From Caenimonas sp. SL110 (lineage in GTDB: Bacteria > Pseudomonadota > Gammaproteobacteria > Burkholderiales > Burkholderiaceae_C): a stretch of 64,000 nucleotides of DNA. Shown here piece by piece: positions 16,397 through 23,149 of the stretch. A program made the position numbers and the translations under genes. How positions within the stretch are numbered: position 1 is the first letter of the stretch; every line of letters starts with the position of its first letter. The notes under the pieces were generated by a model, which had not been told where the DNA came from, did not search any database, and worked only from the letters and a program-made list of their open reading frames with translations. Where the stretch lies: NCBI RefSeq assembly GCF_001044395.1, contig NZ_JANU01000003.1, forward strand, positions 1 to 64,000, given 5' to 3'.

Positions 16397-18310
16397 CTAG
16401 GCAGTGGCGGGTGCTCCGCCGAGAACCGGGCCGGATTGCGCACCGGTGATCTCGCCCAGCTTGTCCCCATCGAGCTGGCCGCGCGCATAGGCGTACCCCG
16501 CCTTGACGATGCGGTCGAACTTGCTCCAGTCGAGCATGCCGAACCCGTACACGCCCGGCGAGAAGTACAGGTCAACCAGGCGCCGCGATTCAGCCTGGCG
16601 GGCATAGCTGTTCATGATGCTGGCGTTGAGCAGCAGGGGGATCAGGCCGGGCAGGCGGTGGCGCTTGCCGCGAAGCTTGTCCACCGCGAGTTGCCAGCCA
16701 CCGGGCAGTTCGTCCATGCTGTACTTTCGCCCGGCGTCGCGCAGCAGGTTCACGCCGATGATGCGGGCAGCCCCCATCCGGGCCATGACATCGGTCGGGA
16801 AATTGTTGAAGGTGCCGCCATCGATGTGGAGCTCGCCGTCCAGAATCACCGGCGGCAGTGCGCCGGGGATCGCCACCGACGCGCGGATGCTCTTGGCCAG
16901 GGGGCCGCGTGTCAGCACCGCCTCGCGCGCCGCCGAATAGTTGCTGCTGACGCAGAAGTAGCCCTTCCAGAGGTCCTCGATGCCGCAGCCCTCGCCCATG
17001 ATGGAGTGCACGCCATCATCGATCGCACGGCGCAGGCGCTTGCCCCCGATCAGCGACACCACGGGAAGCACGTTGTAGTCCCCCGTTGGATTGGTGCGAA
17101 AGACCGCTCTGGCGCGCTCGATCGCCTCGTCGATGGGCACGTCCATCGCGCCGAAGACGGCCATCGCCGAACCGATGCTGGTCCCTCCGGCCAGGTCGTA
17201 GCCGATGCCGGCCTCGTCCAGCGCCTTCATCACGCCCAGATGGGCGAACCCGCGCGCGCCCCCGCCGGACAGCACCAGGCCTGTGGAAGTGCCGCTCACG
17301 ACGCGCGCCAGCCGCGCCCAGTCCCTGGGCTGGTCCCTGCGCAGGTGGAAATGACTGGTTGCCTTGCGCGGCGCGAGCCAGCGCGCAGTGCCGCTGGGCG
17401 CGCGCGTGCCCGGCGGGTGAAACAGCACCAGCACGCAGGCCGGCTGCTGGTCGGGCGATACGCTGGACAGGCACTCGGTTTCGATCGCGCCTGGCGCCGG
17501 GTCGCGCGTCGCGTCCGCCAGCAGCAGCACCTTGTCGCAATGCCGCAGGCACCGCCGCGTCCACTCCGTCGGGCCGTCATCGGCCACGAAGAGCACGTAC
17601 TTGTTATCGATCTCCACCTGTTCCAGTTTCTGCACCAGGCGCGCCGAGCCGTCGATGTCGTCGCGCGGCGTCTGTGACGCCCCGGGCTGTCCCAGCCACT
17701 GGTCCAGCTGCGTCGACGTGACGATCTGCGTCGCGCCGGTCTCGCCCAGGCACTGCGCAAGGCGGTCGGCGGCTTCGCGCACGTCGATGTCCGGCGTCGC
17801 CGCAATGAGGCCGAGCGTCACCGGCTTGGGGCCGCTCTTGTGGACCCCGCTGCGCTTCATGCGGTCGATCACCAGCCGCGTGAGGTTCAGCGAGACCAGC
17901 GGGTAAGCGAGCAGCAGCTCCCTGAAAACATCGCTGCTCACGCGCGCCAGCAGGGTCTCGCGCACGGCCACGATCGTTGCGATGCGGGGCTCCCCGGTGA
18001 AGAAGGCCAGTTCGCCCACCGTCTCGCCCTTGGCTATCTCGCCCAGCACGGTGCGCTCGCCCTCTTCGCCAGCTTGAACCGCACGCAAGCGCCCGCTGAT
18101 CACGAAATACAGGCTCTCGTCCCGCTCGCCTTGCCGGAACAGCACCTGCCCGCCCGACAGCTCGATCCACTCGAACCGCGGCAACACTCGATCGAGCATC
18201 TCCTGGTTGAAGTCTCCGAAGATTTTCCTGAGGCCTTCCACCAGCAGTTCGCGGTGGGAAATCAACATTTCGTGCTGCGGCAACGTCTGCTCCTCGTTTG
18301 TTCTTGGCAC
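16397..18310 (-). CDS. Patatin-like phospholipase with cyclic nucleotide-binding domain (NTE type)
   Basis: About 637 residues. The N-terminal cNMP-binding domain (about 25-150; FRQGERDESLYFVISG, GETVGELAFFTGEPR) precedes a connecting region and a patatin domain. That domain has oxyanion loop GGGARGFAHLG near 347, nucleophile Ser near 379 in GGTSIGSA, and Asp in the DGG of HIDGGTFNNFP. The layout matches bacterial neuropathy-target-esterase relatives that hydrolyse lysophospholipids. The GTG at 18310 lacks a clear ribosome site; the ATG at 18268 is an equally possible start. No adenylate cyclase is nearby. Confidence 0.88.
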   Translation of the reverse strand: MPRTNEEQTLPQHEMLISHRELLVEGLRKIFGDFNQEMLDRVLPRFEWIELSGGQVLFRQGERDESLYFVISGRLRAVQAGEEGERTVLGEIAKGETVGELAFFTGEPRIATIVAVRETLLARVSSDVFRELLLAYPLVSLNLTRLVIDRMKRSGVHKSGPKPVTLGLIAATPDIDVREAADRLAQCLGETGATQIVTSTQLDQWLGQPGASQTPRDDIDGSARLVQKLEQVEIDNKYVLFVADDGPTEWTRRCLRHCDKVLLLADATRDPAPGAIETECLSSVSPDQQPACVLVLFHPPGTRAPSGTARWLAPRKATSHFHLRRDQPRDWARLARVVSGTSTGLVLSGGGARGFAHLGVMKALDEAGIGYDLAGGTSIGSAMAVFGAMDVPIDEAIERARAVFRTNPTGDYNVLPVVSLIGGKRLRRAIDDGVHSIMGEGCGIEDLWKGYFCVSSNYSAAREAVLTRGPLAKSIRASVAIPGALPPVILDGELHIDGGTFNNFPTDVMARMGAARIIGVNLLRDAGRKYSMDELPGGWQLAVDKLRGKRHRLPGLIPLLLNASIMNSYARQAESRRLVDLYFSPGVYGFGMLDWSKFDRIVKAGYAYARGQLDGDKLGEITGAQSGPVLGGAPATA

Positions 18311-18405
18311 TTCGGCGGGAACTGCTTCGTACCTTTGGGGAGCGGCTATTGTGCTGTACTCAGCCGTAGTTTGACCTGCGGCACTTTGGCTATTGACAAG
18401 CCGAC

Positions 18406-19170
18406 TCAGACTCTTGAGAAATCGGGCTTTCGCTTTTCCATGAAGGCGCCGAACGCTTCCTTCGCCGCGGGCTCGCCGAGCATGCGACCGAAGCTCTGGC
18501 CTTCATCGGCCATCTGCTGCAGCACCAGTTGCTGCTGGCCCTTCTTCATCAGGCGCTTGGTTTCCACCAGCGAGCTCAGGGGCTTGGCAGCCAGCTTGCG
18601 GGCCACGCCTTGCGCAACCGAGTTCGCCTCGGTGGGCGGCACCACGCGATTGACGAGGCCGACTTCGAGCGCGGCCTCGGCCATGAACGGCTCGCCCAGC
18701 AGCAACGCCTCTGCAGCGCGGTGATAGCCGAGCATCTGCGGCACGAGCAGGCTGGAAGCGGCTTCGGGGCACAGGCCCAGGTTCACGAACGGCATCGAGA
18801 ACGCTGCGTTGTCACCGGCATAAACCAGGTCGCAGTGAAACAACATGGTCGTGCCCACACCGACGGCCGGACCGCACACTGCAGCCACAAGCGGCTTGGT
18901 GAATGTCGCGATGCCGTGCAGGAACCGGAAGACGGGCGAGTTCATGCCGGCCGGGGGTTTGTCCAGGAAGTCGCCGATGTCGTTGCCTGCGCTGAACACC
19001 GTCTCGTGCCCCTGGAACACGACGACGCGAATCGCCGCATCGTCCTGCGCTGTCGCCAGCGCATCGGCCATCGCGCCGTACATGTCGGCGGTGATCGAGT
19101 TCTTGCGCTCCAGGCGGTTGAGGGTGATGGTCATCACGCCGGCTTCGGCGTGGGTGAGGATGTCGCTCAT
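18406..19170 (-). CDS. Enoyl-CoA isomerase-type crotonase
   Basis: A 254-residue crotonase-fold protein with the CoA-binding FSAGNDIGDFLD loop. Both Glu positions needed for hydratase chemistry are changed: the GGGCE position reads GVGTT, and the PEI position reads PFV. A Glu is instead present in LGLCPEAASS, the arrangement seen in ECI2-type delta3-delta2-enoyl-CoA isomerases. I therefore infer an isomerase that feeds unsaturated acyl-CoAs into beta-oxidation. The ATG overlaps the preceding stop (ATGA). It is the distal gene of the beta-oxidation set. Confidence 0.82.
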   Translation of the reverse strand: MSDILTHAEAGVMTITLNRLERKNSITADMYGAMADALATAQDDAAIRVVVFQGHETVFSAGNDIGDFLDKPPAGMNSPVFRFLHGIATFTKPLVAAVCGPAVGVGTTMLFHCDLVYAGDNAAFSMPFVNLGLCPEAASSLLVPQMLGYHRAAEALLLGEPFMAEAALEVGLVNRVVPPTEANSVAQGVARKLAAKPLSSLVETKRLMKKGQQQLVLQQMADEGQSFGRMLGEPAAKEAFGAFMEKRKPDFSRV

Positions 19171-19775
19171 GAATGGCCTTCCAGTTGTTCCTTGACGAAA
19201 TCGAGACGGTCCTGGCCCCAGTACATGCGGCCATCGACGAAGAATGTGGGTGCGCCGAACACGCCGCGCGAGACAGCTTCCTGCGTGACGGTCTTCAGGC
19301 GCTCTTTCACCTGCGGGTCCGACGCCAGCGCAAGCAGCGCCTGCGGATCGAAGCCGGCGTCTTGCAGCACCGCGCCGACAACAGCCGGATCGTTCATGTC
19401 CTTGCCATCGACCCAGATCGCCTTGTAGATCGCATCGGTGAGTTCGGCAAAGCGCGCGCTCTCGTGCTGTTGCACGCCGGTGATGGCGCGCATCAAGGTG
19501 AGTGTGTTGATCGGGAAGTGCGGGTTGTGCCGGAAGCCCACGCCGTATCGCTTTGCGTAGCGCGCGAGGTCGTCCATCATGTACGCGCCCTTGGCAGGCA
19601 CGGTGGTGGGCGAGTGGTTACCCGTGGCCTGGAACACCCCGCCCAGCAGCATCGGCTTGAAATCGATCTGCCCTGCGGCCTGGCTGCAGATGTGGGGCAG
19701 CTGAGTCCACGCAATGTAGGCGGCGGGGCTGCCCACATCGAAGAAGAATTCGACGGTCTTGTTCGCTGCAGTCAT
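19167..19775 (-). CDS. 2-hydroxychromene-2-carboxylate isomerase-like protein (DsbA fold)
   Basis: A 202-residue thioredoxin-fold protein beginning VEFFFDVGSPAAY, where Ser occupies the active position used by kappa GSTs and HCCA isomerases. SRGVFGAPTFFVDGRMYWGQDRL is the usual C-terminal signature. The family includes glutathione-dependent isomerases of naphthalene breakdown, but in beta-oxidation clusters the substrate is unknown. Its ATG shares one base with the SDR stop (TGATG), implying coupled translation. Confidence 0.85.
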   Translation of the reverse strand: MTAANKTVEFFFDVGSPAAYIAWTQLPHICSQAAGQIDFKPMLLGGVFQATGNHSPTTVPAKGAYMMDDLARYAKRYGVGFRHNPHFPINTLTLMRAITGVQQHESARFAELTDAIYKAIWVDGKDMNDPAVVGAVLQDAGFDPQALLALASDPQVKERLKTVTQEAVSRGVFGAPTFFVDGRMYWGQDRLDFVKEQLEGHS

Positions 19776-20524
19776 CAGAATTTCTCCATCCAGGGTCTGA
19801 GGTCCAGCTCGTGCGTCCACGCATCGCGCGGCTGCGTGTGGAGCATCCAGTACAGGTCGGCGATGTGATCCGGGTTGACGATGCCATCCTCGCCCTTCAA
19901 TGCATAGCGCTGCGGAAAATTCTCGCGGATGAACTCGGTATCGATCGCGCCATCGATGATGGTGTGCGCAACGTGGATGCCGCGCGGACCGAGCTCCCTG
20001 GCCATGCTCTGCGCGAGTGCGCGCAGCGCGTGCTTGGCACCCGCGAAAGCGGCGAAGTTGGCGGCGCCGCGCAAGGATGCGGTCGCGCCGGTGAAGATGA
20101 TGGTGCCGTGCTCGCGCGCAACCATCCGCCGGGCAACTTCGCGCCCGTTGAGAAAGCCCCCCAGGCACGCCATTTCCCAGATCTTGAAATACTTGCGCGC
20201 CGTTTCATCGAGGATGCTGCAGGGCACATTGGCACCGATGTTGAACACCATCACTTCGATCGGGCCGATGGTCGCTTCAATCTCGTCGACGAGTTGCACC
20301 ACCTCTTCTTCCTTGCGCGCATCCGAAGAAAAGCCGTGCGCCTTGCCGCCCTCCGCCTCGATCCGCGCGAGGACCGGCTGCAGCTTGTCGAGGTTGCGGC
20401 GCGTCGCGCACACGGTGTAGCCGCCCTTGGCGAAGCGGCGCGCGATGGCACCGCCGGTTGCATCACCCGCGCCCACGATGAGCGCGACCGGATTCCTGCC
20501 TGAGCTGCCGGGCGAGGTGTCCAT
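19775..20524 (-). CDS. SDR-family oxidoreductase with YxxxK changed to FxxxK
   Basis: A 249-residue SDR starting MDTSPGSSGRNPVALIVG at the ATG 20524, two bases after the thioesterase stop. The cofactor loop is VGAGDATGGAIA. The catalytic Tyr is Phe (FAGAKHALRAL) while the Lys is kept, and the preceding Ser region reads GATASLRG. A subgroup of SDRs carries this change, so it is unlikely to be a sequencing error, but classical proton relay is compromised. Its position in a fatty-acid set suggests an acyl-CoA-related substrate. Confidence 0.82.
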   Translation of the reverse strand: MDTSPGSSGRNPVALIVGAGDATGGAIARRFAKGGYTVCATRRNLDKLQPVLARIEAEGGKAHGFSSDARKEEEVVQLVDEIEATIGPIEVMVFNIGANVPCSILDETARKYFKIWEMACLGGFLNGREVARRMVAREHGTIIFTGATASLRGAANFAAFAGAKHALRALAQSMARELGPRGIHVAHTIIDGAIDTEFIRENFPQRYALKGEDGIVNPDHIADLYWMLHTQPRDAWTHELDLRPWMEKF

Positions 20525-20526
20525 GG

Positions 20527-21336
20527 CTACTCCTTGAAGTACATGATCTGGTGGGAGGTTGCGACGAGCTGGCCCGCCTCGCTCCACAGTTGCGCCTTCT
20601 GGTCGAGGTAGCCGTTGTGGAATCCCTGGCCCTCGGCCTGGCCGAACAGGAAGCCTTCACCGATGGCTTGCAGCTCTGCGGCGCTCGCATGGAAGTACAC
20701 CGTCATCGAGACGGTGCCGACGGGGACAAACAACGATCGTCGCAGCCAGATGCGCGGAAAAAACACGTCCGCGATGCCAGTGAGCGACGCAAAGTCCAGG
20801 ACGCGCGGCGGACTGTCGCGCATCCACACGCGCGTGCGGCTGTGGCCGAGGTCCGAGCCGTCCCAGGTCGATGGAAGACCGCCTTCCAGGAAGCGCGTCT
20901 CGTAACGGTTGACCCACTCCACGCCGCTCCTGCTCAAGGGCAAGGGGACGTCGTGCGGACGCGCGACCTCGGGCATGGGCGGATCGGGCGGGCTCCATGT
21001 CTCGCGACGGACCGCCGTCACTGCGGTGGCTGTGAGCACCGTTGCGCCGCCTTGCCGCATCTCGATGATCCAGTGCTGCGTGGACCTGTTCGTGCGTGCC
21101 GGTCGCGCCGTGACTTCAAACTCGCCGTCGGCCAGTGCGGCGGCGAAGTTGACTGTGAGTGCGATGGGTTCGCCTAGCAGTTCAGGATGCTGCAGGACTG
21201 CGTTGAGCGCCTGCGCAGCGGTGATGCCGCCAAACGGTCCGATCATGTTGGCGTAGGCCGCGCTGGTGCGGCCGCGCGACGTGTGTTCGCCCTGCGGCGA
21301 AAGCGCGATGGCGGCGTCTAGCGGGTGGTCGCTCAT
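20527..21336 (-). CDS. Acyl-CoA thioesterase, double-hotdog (TesB-like)
   Basis: A 269-residue protein with two hotdog-like halves. The first half contains YANMIGPFGGITAAQAL and the second has HNGYLDQKAQLWSEAGQLVATSHQ, the usual C-terminal pattern of TesB-like thioesterases. It probably hydrolyses medium- or long-chain acyl-CoA in the cytoplasm. It is separated from the upstream thiolase gene by a family B repeat but faces the same way. Confidence 0.85.
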   Translation of the reverse strand: MSDHPLDAAIALSPQGEHTSRGRTSAAYANMIGPFGGITAAQALNAVLQHPELLGEPIALTVNFAAALADGEFEVTARPARTNRSTQHWIIEMRQGGATVLTATAVTAVRRETWSPPDPPMPEVARPHDVPLPLSRSGVEWVNRYETRFLEGGLPSTWDGSDLGHSRTRVWMRDSPPRVLDFASLTGIADVFFPRIWLRRSLFVPVGTVSMTVYFHASAAELQAIGEGFLFGQAEGQGFHNGYLDQKAQLWSEAGQLVATSHQIMYFKE

Positions 21337-21382
21337 GCGATCAGTGTCTCAGCTTGCACGTTGATCTCTCCTTCTTTTTGTT

Positions 21383-21418
21383 CCCTCTCCCGCGAGCGGG
21401 AGAGGGTTAGGGTGAGGG
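21383..21418. repeat. Family B palindrome with tail
   Basis: CCCTCTCCCGCGAGCGGGAGAGGG followed by TTAGGGTGAGGG, between the thiolase stop and the thioesterase start. The 24-bp stem is a near-perfect palindrome. Confidence 0.9.
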
Positions 21419-21432
21419 TGAGGGGCAATTCA

Positions 21433-22638
21433 TCAAACCCGCTCGAAAATCCCGGCCGCGCCCTGCCCCATCCCCACGCACATCGTCACCATGCCGTACT
21501 TCAGATTCTTGCGTTGCAGCGCGTGAATCACTGTCGCGGAGCGGATAGCGCCGGTGGCACCCAGCGGATGGCCCAGCGCGATCGCGCCGCCCATCGGGTT
21601 GACCTTGCTGGCGTCCAGGCCCAGCGTGTTTATCACGGCCAGCGACTGCGCGGCGAACGCTTCGTTCAGTTCGATCCAGTCCATGTCCTCCTGCTTCAAG
21701 CCGGCGTAACGCAGCGCAGCAGGAATCGCCTCGATGGGCCCTATGCCCATGATGTGCGGCGGCACACCGCGGCTGGCGTAGCTCACGAATCGGGCGAGCG
21801 GCTTCAGGCCGAATCGCTTGACCGCCGACTCGCTCGCCAGGATCAATGCACCTGCGCCGTCCGAGGTCTGCGAGCTGTTGCCTGCGGTCACCGATCCACG
21901 CGCGGCAAACACGGTCCTGAGTTTGGCGAGGCCTTCAACGGTGGTGTCGGGGCGCGCGCCTTCATCGAGGTTCACCATGCGCGTGGCCAGCGTGACCTCT
22001 GCGGAGTCGAGGTCGACGCTGCGATCGGTCACTTCCACCGGCGTGATCTCGCTGGTGAACTCGCCTGCCTTCATCGCAGCGATCGCCTTCATGTGCGAGT
22101 GGTAGGCGAACTCGTCCTGCGCATCGCGGCTGACCTTCCACTGCTGCGCCACCTTCTCTGCAGTGAGGCCCATGCCGTACGCAATGCCGTAGCTTTCGAT
22201 GTCGTCGGGGTTGGAAAAGATGGCGGGTGACAGCGACGGCGAGTTGCCCATCATCGGCACCATGCTCATGCTCTCGGTGCCCGCAGCGATCATCACGTCG
22301 GCTTCGCCCACGCGGATGCGGTCGGCAGCCATCTGCACCGCTGACAGGCCCGATGCGCAAAAGCGATTGACGGTGATGCCGCCCACACTCTTGGGCAGAC
22401 CCGCCAGCACCGCGCCTATGCGCGCGACGTTCAGGCCCTGCTGCGCCTCGGTGATCGCGCAGCCGCAGATCACGTCTTCAATGGCCGCAGGATCGAGCCC
22501 CGGTACTTGCGCCAGCGCTGCGCGCAAGGTCGTGGCGAGCAGGTCGTCGGGCCGCGTGTTGCGAAAGAACCCGCGATGGGAACGCCCAATGGGCGTGCGG
22601 GTGGCGGCGACGATGTAGGCGTCCTGGATTTGTTTCAT
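21433..22638 (-). CDS. fadA: Acetyl-CoA C-acyltransferase (thiolase)
   Basis: A 401-residue thiolase that cleaves 3-ketoacyl-CoA with CoA in the last step of beta-oxidation. The acyl-accepting Cys is in NRFCASGLSA, the His pair in ELNEAFAAQ and GGAIALGHPLGATG, and the second Cys in CVGMGQGAAG. The ATG at 22638 follows a CAGGAG site. Its start codon overlaps the stop of the inserted DUF559 gene. It works with the hydroxyacyl-CoA dehydrogenase at 23150-25549, which would normally be the direct neighbour. Confidence 0.93.
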   Translation of the reverse strand: MKQIQDAYIVAATRTPIGRSHRGFFRNTRPDDLLATTLRAALAQVPGLDPAAIEDVICGCAITEAQQGLNVARIGAVLAGLPKSVGGITVNRFCASGLSAVQMAADRIRVGEADVMIAAGTESMSMVPMMGNSPSLSPAIFSNPDDIESYGIAYGMGLTAEKVAQQWKVSRDAQDEFAYHSHMKAIAAMKAGEFTSEITPVEVTDRSVDLDSAEVTLATRMVNLDEGARPDTTVEGLAKLRTVFAARGSVTAGNSSQTSDGAGALILASESAVKRFGLKPLARFVSYASRGVPPHIMGIGPIEAIPAALRYAGLKQEDMDWIELNEAFAAQSLAVINTLGLDASKVNPMGGAIALGHPLGATGAIRSATVIHALQRKNLKYGMVTMCVGMGQGAAGIFERV

Positions 22639-23015
22639 GCGTGGCTCCTGTCTTGCTCCCTCTCCCGCAGGCGGGAGAGGGTTGGGGTGAGGGTGCTGGC
22701 GATCTGCCAGATCTTCTCCATCACCGATTCGGTTTCAGTCAGTACCTCGTGATTCCAGAAGCGAAGCACCTGGAAGCCAGAGGCGGTCAGTTGGGCGGTA
22801 CGGTCCGCGTCATAGGTTGGTGCGTCGCCGTGGGCGTGTTGGCCACCATCGAGTTCGACGATCAGTCCGATCTCGATGCATGCGAAGTCGGCGAAGAACT
22901 TGCCGACCGGGCGCTGGCGGCGGAATTTGAGGTCGAGCAATTGGCGGTTGCGCAGCTTCGACCAGAGAAGGGCTTCTGCATCGGTTTGCTCCTGTCGCAA
23001 GGCCCTTGCCCTCAC
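22635..23015 (-). CDS. DUF559 (Vsr/PD-(D/E)XK-like) endonuclease-domain protein bracketed by repeats
   Basis: About 126 residues from a GTG at 23015. The core matches the DUF559 family: QTDAEALLWSKLRNRQL, LKFRRQRPVGKFFADFACI, LIVELDGGQH and GFQVLRFWNHEVL. The Asp and Glu-Leu-Asp of these motifs are the expected PD-(D/E)XK metal ligands. The start lies in the tail of the family B repeat at 23009-23044, whose GGAGAGGG on this strand provides the ribosome site. The last residues (STLTPTLSRLRERE) are translated from the repeat at 22658-22693, and the stop overlaps the thiolase ATG. It interrupts a beta-oxidation gene pair. Function unknown; a repair or repeat-associated nuclease is possible. Confidence 0.8.
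   Translation of the reverse strand: MRARALRQEQTDAEALLWSKLRNRQLLDLKFRRQRPVGKFFADFACIEIGLIVELDGGQHAHGDAPTYDADRTAQLTASGFQVLRFWNHEVLTETESVMEKIWQIASTLTPTLSRLREREQDRSHA
22658..22693. repeat. Family B palindrome, downstream flank of the DUF559 gene
   Basis: CCCTCTCCCGCAGGCGGGAGAGGG then TTGGGGTGAGGG, tail pointing toward the DUF559 gene. It is translated as that protein's C-terminal tail. Confidence 0.92.
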
Positions 23016-23044
23016 CCTAGCCCTCTCCCGCTCGCGGGAGAGGG
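23009..23044. repeat. Family B palindrome, upstream flank of the DUF559 gene
   Basis: The reverse-oriented copy, CCCTCACCCTAG then CCCTCTCCCGCTCGCGGGAGAGGG, tail again pointing into the DUF559 gene. With 22658-22693 it forms an inverted pair about 350 bp apart. Confidence 0.92.
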
Positions 23045-23092
23045 GACTTGAATCCCCAGATGTTCGGGCAGATGTCGCTGCCACGTCCTGCC

Positions 23093-23128
23093 CCCTCTCC
23101 CGCATGCGGGAGAGGGTTGGGGTGAGGG
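23093..23128. repeat. Family B palindrome
   Basis: CCCTCTCCCGCATGCGGGAGAGGG then TTGGGGTGAGGG, just downstream of the hydroxyacyl-CoA dehydrogenase stop. It is in the same orientation as 22658-22693 and 49 bp from the inverted copy at 23009-23044. Confidence 0.92.
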
Positions 23129-23149
23129 TCTGATCTTGCATCACCGGCC

